From the NCBI RefSeq assembly GCF_963678835.1, contig NZ_OY787469.1, positions 1,612,001 to 1,676,000 of the forward strand: DNA of 64,000 nucleotides, in the 5' to 3' direction. The notes beneath the pieces are model-generated. The model saw only the letters and a program-made list of their open reading frames with translations. It was not told where the DNA came from and did no database searches. The DNA comes from an uncultured Desulfuromonas sp. Its GTDB lineage: Bacteria > Desulfobacterota > Desulfuromonadia > Desulfuromonadales > Desulfuromonadaceae. How positions within the stretch are numbered: position 1 is the stretch's first letter; every line of letters starts with the position of its first letter. Shown one piece after another: positions 56,744-64,000 of the stretch. The translations under genes and the position numbers were made by a program.

Positions 56744-56794
56744 GGAATAACAGACTGTTTTGGGGCATGATTGCTCCATACACAGGAGGGTACG

Positions 56795-58024
56795 ATGTCG
56801 ATACAACCACAAATGACCATCAAACAGATTATTGAGACTTGGCCGCAAACACTGGATGTGTTTACCGCCAATGGGTTTGAACAGTTTTCCCAACCAGAGA
56901 TGATCGACCGGGTTGGTCGTTTCCTCAAGTTGGAGTCGGCCCTGAGCCAAAAGGGCTACGATTGCGCCGCGTTTATCGCCCTGTTGCAGGAACGTATCGA
57001 CGCGGCGGACCAGCAGGCGGATATCACCTTAGTGGAGCGCCAACGTCAGGATTACGATATCGATCTCGCTGGATTGTTGCCGTGCCCGGTGCGTATGCCG
57101 TTACTCGAAGTGGTGACCCGCGAAGTGGAGTCCTTTGAAACGCAAACCGGTCTGCGGGTACGCAGCCGCCTTGAAGCGGCCTCCGTGGGAGCCGACTGGA
57201 TGGAAGAGCATATCCATCAGGCCACAAGCGTTGCTGAATTGCCGGACCTGTTTGTTTCCGCCGGTTTTGATGTGTTTTTCGACCCGCAGGGCATTGGCGG
57301 CTATTGCCGTGACGGCCTGTTTGCCGCGCTGGAGTATCCAGCGGTTAATGGGGACTTTGATGGCATGACCCTGGCCGATCCGCGCCATGCCTATTCGATG
57401 ATTTCGGTGGTTCCGGCCGTCTTCATGGTCGATAAACAACAGCTTGGCGATCTGCCGATACCGCGCACCTGGGCGGATATTCTCGAGCCGATCTATGCCG
57501 GGAAGATCTCCTTGCCGGTTGGTGATTTTGATTTGTTCAATGCCATCTTGCTGACCCTTCACAAGGAGTTCGGCGACGAAGGCATTGAGCGATTAGGGCG
57601 CTCCATGCTCAGTTCCCTGCATCCGGCGCAGATGGTCAAGACGGCATCGCGTCAGCAGGACGATAAGCCGCTGGTGACGATTTTGCCGTACTTCTTTACC
57701 CGCATGGCCACTCACGTACCATCGGTGGAGATTGTCTGGCCTGAGGACGGCGCGATTATCAGTCCGATTTTCATGCTGGCTAAACGTGACCGCCTTGATG
57801 AACTCCGACCCTTAGCGGACCTGGTTGCCGGCGAAGAGGTTGGGACAATTCTTGCGCAGAAGGGCCTGTTCCCCTCCTTGAACCCGCAGGTCAAAAACAG
57901 CCTGCCCGAGGTCGCACCATGGAAATGGCTGGGCTGGGATTATATTTACCAGCAGGACATTGCCGGTCTGATCCGTCATGCCGAGACTGTATTCAATCGG
58001 GCGGTTGCCGGAGGTGACGCATGA
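56795..58024 (+). CDS. Substrate-binding-like protein without signal peptide (DUF1858 N-terminus)
   Basis: 409 residues from ATG 56795 behind AGGAGGG. The first 70 residues (MTIKQIIETWPQTLDVFTANGFEQFS) resemble DUF1858. The remainder reads like an Fe3+-type extracellular solute-binding protein: PRTWADILEPIYAGKISLPVGD, WPEDGAIISPIFMLAKRD, and LVAGEEVGTILAQKGLFPSLNP. There is no signal peptide or lipobox, so it should stay in the cytoplasm, which is unusual. The stop overlaps the GTPase start by four bases. No permease gene is nearby. Likely role: binding of a metal or metal complex for the partner GTPase and ATPase; this is inference. Confidence 0.72.
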   Translation: MSIQPQMTIKQIIETWPQTLDVFTANGFEQFSQPEMIDRVGRFLKLESALSQKGYDCAAFIALLQERIDAADQQADITLVERQRQDYDIDLAGLLPCPVRMPLLEVVTREVESFETQTGLRVRSRLEAASVGADWMEEHIHQATSVAELPDLFVSAGFDVFFDPQGIGGYCRDGLFAALEYPAVNGDFDGMTLADPRHAYSMISVVPAVFMVDKQQLGDLPIPRTWADILEPIYAGKISLPVGDFDLFNAILLTLHKEFGDEGIERLGRSMLSSLHPAQMVKTASRQQDDKPLVTILPYFFTRMATHVPSVEIVWPEDGAIISPIFMLAKRDRLDELRPLADLVAGEEVGTILAQKGLFPSLNPQVKNSLPEVAPWKWLGWDYIYQQDIAGLIRHAETVFNRAVAGGDA

Positions 58025-58716
58025 AATTTCTCACTGTATCCGGACCGCCTTCATCGGGCAAAACAGCGGTGATCCTTCAGGCCATTGATGCTCTGAAACA
58101 ACGTGGCCACACCATCGGTGTCGTCAAGTTCGATTGTCTGGTCACTGAAGATGATCAGCTCTATGCGCGGCGCGGCATTGTCGTGCGCAAAGGGCTTTCC
58201 GGCGCGTTATGCCCGGATCATTACTTTGTCAGTAATGTCGAAGCCTGCATGAGCTGGGGGCAGGAACAGGGGCTCGATCTGCTGATCAGCGAAAGCGCCG
58301 GCTTGTGCAACCGCTGCGCCCCGCATATCCAGGGGGTGACGGCTGTGTGTGTCATTGACAACCTCAGTGGCATCGGCACACCGAAAAAAATCGGCCCCAT
58401 GCTCAAAGCCGCGGATATCGTGGTGATCACCAAGGGCGATATTGTTTCCCAGGCTGAACGCGAAGTGTTTGCCTCGCGGGTGCGCCAAGTGAACCCCAAG
58501 GCCACCATCCTGCATGTCAACGGGATCACCGGTCAGGGCGCATTTGAGCTGTCCACCCTGCTGGTTACCGGCGAAGACCATGCCACGTTGACCGGTAAGA
58601 AGCTGCGCTTTTCCATGCCGTCGGCCCTGTGTTCCTATTGTCTGGGCGAGACGCGCATCGGGAAACAGCACCAGATGGGTAATGTCCGCAAAATGGATCT
58701 GGGAGGTGACGCATGA
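58021..58716 (+). CDS. G3E-type GTPase (HypB/UreG/CooC-like)
   Basis: 231 residues. Walker A GPPSSGKT at 8-15, ITKGD (137-140 region) in the guanine-recognition position, and the acidic loop SESAGLCNRC. Two cysteine pairs, CNRC at 96-99 and CSYC at 204-207 (followed by LGETRIGKQHQMGN), are likely metal or zinc ligands. HypB and UreG deliver nickel to enzymes; a similar metal-insertion role is probable here. Coupled by four-base overlaps to both neighbours, so the three proteins are made together. Confidence 0.8.
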   Translation: MKFLTVSGPPSSGKTAVILQAIDALKQRGHTIGVVKFDCLVTEDDQLYARRGIVVRKGLSGALCPDHYFVSNVEACMSWGQEQGLDLLISESAGLCNRCAPHIQGVTAVCVIDNLSGIGTPKKIGPMLKAADIVVITKGDIVSQAEREVFASRVRQVNPKATILHVNGITGQGAFELSTLLVTGEDHATLTGKKLRFSMPSALCSYCLGETRIGKQHQMGNVRKMDLGGDA

Positions 58717-59711
58717 CCCGCGATCAACTGCTCAATCGCCCCTTTGCCGAGGTGCAGTCACAGGCTGCGTATCTCCGTGATTTTTTTGATTCCTTTGCCT
58801 TGCCCTTGCCCGCAGAGGAGCAGAGTCTTACCGACTATATTGCGGCACTGGTGAGCGAACAGCTTGAAGATCTCGGCCTGGATCGCGAGGCTTTTTGCCA
58901 AGCCCTGGTCCACTACGTCGAGGGGATGGAAGGATTGACCTCGACCCAGGAGCAGGTGCAGTCATTGACCATCAAAGGGGGCTTCAATAAACACGGCGAG
59001 GCAGAGAATTTCGAATTGGAGTTGAAGCCGGGGCAGGTGGTGTGCATTGTCGGTCCGACCGGTTCTGGAAAAAGCCGCCTGCTGGCTGATATTGAATGGG
59101 TAGCGCAGGGCGATACCCCCACCGGACGCCAGGTGTTGATCAACGGGGCCGTCCCGGACTCCACGTGGCGTTTCTCCACCGAGCATAAACTGGTTGCACA
59201 GCTATCGCAGAACATGAACTTTGTCATGGATCTGAGTGTTGACGAGTTTATCCGCATCCATGCTGAGAGCCGCTTTGTTCCCGACAGTGCGACCAAAGTG
59301 ACAAAGATTATCGCTCAGGCCAATGAACTGGCCGGAGAACCTTTTGACGGCGATACGCCGATCACCTCGCTCAGTGGCGATCAGTCACGGGCGTTGATGA
59401 TTGCCGATACTGCGATCCTCAGCCAGTCGCCGATCGTGCTGATCGACGAGATCGAAAATGCCGGCATTGATCGCAAAAAGGCTCTGGCGTTGCTGGTCCG
59501 TGAAGAGAAGATTGTTCTCATGGCGACCCACGATCCGATCCTGGCCTTGATGGGGCAGCGGCGCCTGGTGATTCGCCATGGTGGTGTCGCTCAGATTATT
59601 GAGACCAGCGATGCCGAGCGCGCCAATCTCAAACAGCTCGAAGCGCTGGATCAGCAATTGATGGCCTTACGTCATCGGATTCGTCAGGGGGAAACCCTGG
59701 AAATTCTTTAA
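58713..59711 (+). CDS. Soluble ABC-type ATPase of the same module
   Basis: 332 residues. An unusual N-terminal helical domain (about 1-80) precedes a complete ABC ATPase: Walker A GPTGSGKS at 114-121, signature LSGDQ at 220-224, Walker B with D245/E246 (IVLIDEIENAG) and the ATHDP switch histidine. The segment ADIEWVAQGDTPTGR is typical of ABC proteins. No transmembrane subunit is encoded, so it may act as a soluble machine with the binding-protein-like and G3E partners rather than as a transporter. Confidence 0.82.
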   Translation: MTRDQLLNRPFAEVQSQAAYLRDFFDSFALPLPAEEQSLTDYIAALVSEQLEDLGLDREAFCQALVHYVEGMEGLTSTQEQVQSLTIKGGFNKHGEAENFELELKPGQVVCIVGPTGSGKSRLLADIEWVAQGDTPTGRQVLINGAVPDSTWRFSTEHKLVAQLSQNMNFVMDLSVDEFIRIHAESRFVPDSATKVTKIIAQANELAGEPFDGDTPITSLSGDQSRALMIADTAILSQSPIVLIDEIENAGIDRKKALALLVREEKIVLMATHDPILALMGQRRLVIRHGGVAQIIETSDAERANLKQLEALDQQLMALRHRIRQGETLEIL

Positions 59712-59760
59712 ATTAAACGCTGTCGGCAGGGTGCCGACATTTACCAAGGAGAATACGCTA

Positions 59761-60002
59761 TGCATGATGGATGCAGCGCTAACTTTAACAGTGGAATGGA
59801 TGTGTTGAACAAGGTTCGCGCCATGGGCTTCAGCCCACAGCAGATGCCTGCAGCCGTAACACTGCACTGTCAGGGATGTCAGACCCGTTTTGAGATGACC
59901 ACCTTTGAGGGCAAGTGCCCACAGTGTGGCATGGTCTATGCCGTAACGCCCTGTCATGCTCATGATCCCAACGCCATTCAGGCGGCCGGCATCGAAGTGT
60001 GA
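59761..60002 (+). CDS. Small zinc-ribbon protein of the module
   Basis: 80 residues from ATG 59761 with AAGGAGAA upstream. HCQGC and KCPQC pairs form a zinc ribbon, with extra cysteines and histidines in the N-terminus (MHDGCS) and tail (PCHAHDP), giving a possible second metal site. Family unknown to me. It lies 49 bases after the ATPase gene and eight before the YgbA gene, so it likely belongs to the same transcript. Confidence 0.72.
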
Positions 60003-60009
60003 TGCGGCG

Positions 60010-60339
60010 ATGACTTCTGTCAAGCGACTTGCCAAAGATGAAAAGGTGCTGCGCGTGTTTATTGCCACCTATTGTCGGCAGAATCACCTGAACGGTGGTG
60101 TTTCTGCTGAGCGCGAAGAGCAGGGCCGGCACTATTGCGCCGAATGTGCCGAGTTGCTTGATTATGCGTTGCAACGGTTGCAGCGTTGTCCGCTCAACCC
60201 GAAACCGGCCTGCAGGGACTGCCCGGTCCATTGCTATCGTTCGCAAATGCGTGAGCGTATCCGCCAGGTGATGAAATTCAGTGGTCTCCACTTTGTCAAA
60301 CGGGGACGGCTGGATTGGTTATGGCACTATTTTTTTTGA
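60010..60339 (+). CDS. YgbA-type protein (nitrous oxide-stimulated promoter family)
   Basis: 109 residues from ATG 60010. Five conserved cysteines in CAECAEL, CPLNPKPACRDCPVHCY fit this small family, whose E. coli member YgbA belongs to the NO-responsive NsrR regulon and helps recovery from nitrosative stress. Its presence at the end of the FNR-box module, next to the HAO genes, links the module to nitrogen-oxide stress or respiration. Confidence 0.85.
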   Translation: MTSVKRLAKDEKVLRVFIATYCRQNHLNGGVSAEREEQGRHYCAECAELLDYALQRLQRCPLNPKPACRDCPVHCYRSQMRERIRQVMKFSGLHFVKRGRLDWLWHYFF

Positions 60340-60400
60340 GCCGGGCCTTTGGCGTTTTGGGGCCACCACGGAGGCAAACAGTTTGAGTTCAATAAAAAAA

Positions 60401-60432
60401 AGGGAAGACCATCACGGTCTTCCCTTTTTTTA
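60401..60432. terminator. Bidirectional terminator
   Basis: AGGGAAGACC (60401-60410) pairs with GGTCTTCCCT (60416-60425), with A- and T-runs on the two sides. It serves the module on the plus strand and the AMMECR1 gene on the minus strand. Confidence 0.9.
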
Positions 60433-60456
60433 TGCGTATGGTTTGCCTGGCTGGTT

Positions 60457-61011
60457 CTATGCCTCTTCGCCAAACACCTGAGCGCTGAAGATGTAGATGT
60501 CGGTATCGCTATCCTGCCAGGCTTCCGGCGGCAGGCCGGCTTTAAGGCAGGTCTGGCTGAGAAATGTGGTGCGATCCCAGTGGTTTTCCGTGGCAACCTG
60601 TGGCAACAGGACACCGCGGTAATGGCTTCTTTCCATGTAGATCCCGTGCTTGCCCACCTGGATGTCCTCCGGGGCGGCAATTTTTACCAGTGGAGACAAG
60701 ACTGAAATCTCCAGTGAGAACTTGTCCAGATCCTCCTCTTTCATCGGGTAAAAACGCGGGTCGTTGCTTGATGAGGCGACGGCCATTTGTGAAACTTCTT
60801 TGAACAACGGAATTTCCGATTGGAAGTTGCCGATACAGCCGCGCAGCTTGCCGTCCTGTTTGATGGTGACAAAGCAGCCCCTTTTGATGTTCAGACGTCG
60901 TTCTTCCCGTGGCACGACGCAGACATCAGAGTGGCGCACATGGCTGACGATGGCTGTTCGAGCGATATCGAGAAGAATCGCCTGCTCCTTGGTGCTGAGT
61001 AACTCCTCCAC
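60457..61011 (-). CDS. AMMECR1-domain protein (AmmeMemoRadiSam protein A)
   Basis: 184 residues from GTG 61011, preceded by GGGGGAGG; an open frame extends further upstream (to 61152) but the added residues look random. KRGCFVTIKQDGKLRGCIGNF is the AMMECR1 signature, followed by ASSSNDPRFYPMKEEDLDKFSLEISVLSP and HYRGVLLPQVATE. The family often occurs with Memo and radical-SAM partners; neither is in this window. Molecular function unknown. Confidence 0.85.
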   Translation of the reverse strand: MEELLSTKEQAILLDIARTAIVSHVRHSDVCVVPREERRLNIKRGCFVTIKQDGKLRGCIGNFQSEIPLFKEVSQMAVASSSNDPRFYPMKEEDLDKFSLEISVLSPLVKIAAPEDIQVGKHGIYMERSHYRGVLLPQVATENHWDRTTFLSQTCLKAGLPPEAWQDSDTDIYIFSAQVFGEEA

Positions 61012-61271
61012 GCCTCCCCCTGTGTCTGACCAGCATCGACCGATAGTGTGATCGGCGGGTCGAAGAATGTGTTGACTGCATGCCCCGTAGTAGTACTGAT
61101 AACTTGCCGGGATACTATCAAAAATGCCACTCGCCGTCCAGCACCGTGTCACTTCGTTGTGCCATGAATTTTTTGTGATTCAATCGTTTGCAGCACCATT
61201 GGTTGTCAAAGTGTCTAAAACTGCTAATGTGAAATGAAAGCTATTATTTCCAAAACAAAAAGGAACATTTG

Positions 61272-61989
61272 ATGCGTTTCGGAATAGCCCCGGTTCCGGG
61301 TATGACTCTCTGGACCCTTGTGGCGGTGTCGGCCCGTGGTGCTCCCGTGGAAGATTCCGTGACGATTTCGCATCAGGCTGTGACTCCGGATGACGCGACT
61401 GCTGATGCGATGACCGTCAATAGGGGCATCCCGGGCCGGTCCTGAGGTTTAAAGATCGCATCCATGTGCATATTGAAATGATTGTGCCGACCTCAATCCA
61501 TTGGCATAGGATTTTATTGCCGCTGGGGATGGATGGGGTTCCCAATATCAGCTTTTCGGCCATTGCTCTGGGGACGACATTTCCCTATGAGTTTGTTTGA
61601 TGCCGCTCGTTGTTGGGTGCGTGGGGGATTTCTACCCACGGGAACTACAGCGCATGCCGCCGATGGATATCGCCGATGCGCCGATGACCGTTTTCTAGCC
61701 GATGGGCATCCGGTGCCCCTGATTCCCGAAGTGGCAGGGCAGGGTTAATGTTTCAGGCGACCGTCCTCACCGTGCGGTTCGCCTGACCCTGGATGGCGAC
61801 AGGGAACGCTACATGTGGGTGCTCAACAACCGGCCGTTATCTGCGGGTAATGATTTTCGCATTCGTCAGAGTGACGTGGTGCGTTTCATCATGATGAAAC
61901 GCACTATGATGCACGTTCTCATGCCTCTTGATGGTCATTTCTTCCGTGCGATCAATGGCCGGGGGCTGTTTGATAAGGCGCTGAAATGA
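61272..61989 (+). pseudogene. CopA-type multicopper oxidase, heavily degraded
   Basis: Several frames join into one recognisable protein. Frame 1 (61272-61445) ends in ADAMTVNRGIPGRS. Frame 2 (61445-61600) reads FKDRIHVHIEMIVPTSIHWH then RILLPLGMDGVPNISF, the first copper site of MCOs. A third stretch (around 61630-61690) gives MPPMDIADAPMTVF. The last frame (about 61744-61989) reads RPHRAVRLTLDGDRERYMWV and ends MMHVLMPLDGHFF, where intact enzymes have MMHPMHLHGHFF. Stops, frameshifts, deletions and lost copper ligands show it is dead. Copper resistance or metal oxidation would have been its role. Confidence 0.8.
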
Positions 61990-62178
61990 ACGCCACGTCT
62001 TTCGGCGTTCGGCGTAACGGAATCTGGCAGCCGTGAGAAATGAAGCGGTCAAGCGGGATTGTGCTCTCTTGTGACCAAAGCACTGTCCGTGAGGGTGCAA
62101 TGGCATCCGGGCCCTGGTTGGAGTGGTGGCGTGCAGATGTGTTTTTAACGGTATTCTTTTCGTGGAGCAGGAAAATTC

Positions 62179-64000
62179 ATGAAACGATGGCGAGAGTGGA
62201 TCATTGCGGGATGGTGTGTTCTGGTTGTGGCCGTTGGCTCGTCGGTCGCCGCAGAAGCGGTGGAATCCTCAATGGTAACATTGACGGACGATGAAAAAGC
62301 CTGGCTGGCCGAGCATCCGACCATCCTGCTTGCCCCGGATCCCGATTTTGCCCCGGTGGAATTCTTTGATCACCAGGGGGTGTATTGTGGTATTGCCGCA
62401 GACTTTGTCGCGGTGATTGAGCGGCGCCTGGGATTCCACTTTCAGCGCGTGCGGCGCGACAACTGGCCGCAGATTCTTGACGGTATCCGCGACAAACAAC
62501 TGGATATGCTTGGTGCTGTGGCACAGACACCGCAGCGGCGTGACTATCTGGAATTTACCGAGCCCTTTCTTCAGTTCCCAGGGGTGATCGTCGCCCATCA
62601 ATCCGTGACTGAAACCTATACTCTGGCTGATCTACGCGGTAAAACCGTTGCCCTGGTTGAAGGCTATACCGGGCATGAACTTCTGATACGTGATTATCCT
62701 GAGATCGTGCTTGATGTGGTGCCGGATACGGCTACCGGCCTACGCAAGGTTGCTTTTGGGCGGGTCGATGTGTTTGTCGGTAACCTGGGAACGGCAGCCT
62801 ATGCCCTGGCGCGGGAGGGGATCACCAATCTCCATGTGGTGGGTGAAACCGGCGAGATCTACCGCTGGGCATTTGCCGTGCGTAAAGACTGGCCGCAACT
62901 GCGATCCATCTTGCAAAAAGCTCTCGATAGTATTGATGCTCAGCAGCGGCAGGCCTTGATCCGTTCCTGGGTGCAGCCATTGCCGCAGGACCATTCGATC
63001 AGCCGTCGGATGTGGTTGGGGGTGGCCGCCCTGGCGATGGGCGCACTGGTTGTTATGGCCTGGGTGTTTGCCTGGAACCGCCTGCTCAAGCGTCAGGTCC
63101 TGCAACGCACCGCACAGTTGCAGCGTGCTCTGTCTGACGCTGAGATCAGCCGCGACAATGTGGATGCCATTCTCAAGTCCGTGGCGGATGGCCTGATTGT
63201 CGCCAATCGGGACAACCGGGTCATTCTGATGAATCGCGCTGCGGAACAGTTATTGGGAACCAGCCTTGATCAAGCCTATCTGCAGGCCATTGATACGGTG
63301 CTGGCTTCTCCGGAATCCAGTCGCTACCTGTCGCGGGTGTTCGAGCAGGGTGATGATTGCGGCGCCGTGGAATGGGTGGTGGAAGGGGTTGGCGAACAAC
63401 AGGGACGCACCATTCAGGCGCGGACTGCTGTGGTGCAAGCTCAGCACGGCAAGCGCAGTCGTACCATCACCATTGTTCGCGATGTTACCCGCGAGCGAGA
63501 GCTTGACCGGATGAAAAATGAATTTATCAGCACCGCAGCCCATGAGTTGCGCACTCCGTTGACTGCCGTGATGGGCTACACCGAATTGTTGCTTCATCCG
63601 GAAGAATTCAATGTCATCGACCCCAAGGAACAGCACCGGGTGTTGACAACCATTTATGAAAAAGCCTGTCGCCTCGAAGGGATTGTCGCTGATCTGCTTG
63701 ATTTAAGCCGTGTTCACTCCGGGTGCTTGATTGCTTTGTCTCGGACCTCCTGTGATATCAACAGTCTGTTGTGCCGTGCCGTGGGCGGCTATCAATACCG
63801 TCAGGATTTTACCGTGGCCCTCGAACTCGACAGCGAGGAGATGGTGCTGTGGGCGGATGAAAAAAAACTTGAGCAGGTGATGGATAACCTGCTCAGCAAC
63901 GCCGTGAAGTTTTGTGCGGAGTCGTGTCAGGTTTTCGTTCGTGGTCACCGTGACGATGATTTCTATGTCATTGAGGTTGAGGACCATGGCATCGGTATGA
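62179..64000 (+). CDS. Sensor histidine kinase with periplasmic SBP domain (cut by window end)
   Basis: 607 residues are visible from ATG 62179 (GGAGCAGGAAAATTC upstream); no stop before the end. Order: signal/anchor, periplasmic solute-binding domain SBP_bac_3 type (about 35-265, WLAEHPTILLAPDPDFAPVEF), one membrane helix (VAALAMGALVVMAWVFAW), PAS (about 325-435), HisKA with H455 (TAAHELRTPLTAVMGY), and the start of HATPase_c with N570/N574 (MDNLLSNAVKF). This is a BvgS/EvgS-like layout for sensing a small periplasmic ligand. The response regulator is outside the window. Confidence 0.9.
   Translation, partial: MKRWREWIIAGWCVLVVAVGSSVAAEAVESSMVTLTDDEKAWLAEHPTILLAPDPDFAPVEFFDHQGVYCGIAADFVAVIERRLGFHFQRVRRDNWPQILDGIRDKQLDMLGAVAQTPQRRDYLEFTEPFLQFPGVIVAHQSVTETYTLADLRGKTVALVEGYTGHELLIRDYPEIVLDVVPDTATGLRKVAFGRVDVFVGNLGTAAYALAREGITNLHVVGETGEIYRWAFAVRKDWPQLRSILQKALDSIDAQQRQALIRSWVQPLPQDHSISRRMWLGVAALAMGALVVMAWVFAWNRLLKRQVLQRTAQLQRALSDAEISRDNVDAILKSVADGLIVANRDNRVILMNRAAEQLLGTSLDQAYLQAIDTVLASPESSRYLSRVFEQGDDCGAVEWVVEGVGEQQGRTIQARTAVVQAQHGKRSRTITIVRDVTRERELDRMKNEFISTAAHELRTPLTAVMGYTELLLHPEEFNVIDPKEQHRVLTTIYEKACRLEGIVADLLDLSRVHSGCLIALSRTSCDINSLLCRAVGGYQYRQDFTVALELDSEEMVLWADEKKLEQVMDNLLSNAVKFCAESCQVFVRGHRDDDFYVIEVEDHGIGM

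Overview
The window looks like a chromosome segment of a Desulfuromonadales-type bacterium (Desulfuromonas/Geobacter relatives). This is inferred from a eukaryote-type citrate synthase, an octaheme hydroxylamine-oxidoreductase-family cytochrome with an NrfH/NapC-type partner, a dusB-ntrB-ntrC operon, a citramalate synthase next to aspartate kinase, and a membrane pyrophosphatase. No 16S rRNA or other decisive marker is present, so the assignment is tentative.

Bases 1 to about 16,700 are an accessory island carrying genome-defence and mobile genes. It opens inside a Wadjet (JetABCD) anti-plasmid system (1-5714). Next come a serine recombinase with a perfect inverted repeat over its promoter and a divergent gene for a protein with a polymerase-type palm (motifs A, B and C recognisable; 6776-8455). 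A type I-G (formerly I-U) CRISPR-Cas effector locus follows. It is visibly decaying: csb1/cas7 is split by an intact IS1380-family element with perfect ends and a TTAG duplication, the cas8-like gene has a one-base frameshift, no cas1/cas2/cas4 is present, and the array is down to four repeats, two of them degenerate. The island ends at what looks like the 3' end of a tRNA or tmRNA gene plus its terminator.

Bases 16,800-49,700 are core genome. A long operon-like run, tilS-ftsH-folP-cdaA-cdaR-glmM-pdxJ-acpS-nnr-CBS-tsaE, links cyclic-di-AMP synthesis with cell-wall precursor, cofactor and tRNA genes. It is followed by lysC-cimA (aspartate and isoleucine-precursor synthesis), a LonB-type protease, an EAL/HDOD protein, ispE, tRNA-Gln, prs-rplY-pth, a K+-dependent-type pyrophosphatase, ychF, the rpsF-rpsR-DUF2232-rplI-dnaB cluster, and on the minus strand dusB-ntrB-ntrC.

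Bases 49,700-64,000 hold energy metabolism and redox-stress genes. Citrate synthase is followed by a PAS/sigma-54 activator and a porin-NrfH-like-HAO cluster. That cluster carries two near-identical palindromic upstream sites and a -24/-12 promoter. After a REP-like repeat and a miniature inverted-repeat element comes a tightly coupled gene set preceded by an FNR/HcpR-type box: a substrate-binding-like protein without a signal peptide, a G3E-type GTPase, a soluble ABC ATPase, a zinc-ribbon protein and a YgbA-type protein. No permease is encoded, so this set may be an undescribed cytoplasmic machine. The window ends with an AMMECR1 protein, a wrecked CopA-type multicopper oxidase pseudogene, and a BvgS-like sensor kinase cut by the window edge.

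The best candidates for something undescribed are the palm-domain protein beside the serine recombinase and the permease-less binding-protein/GTPase/ATPase module.
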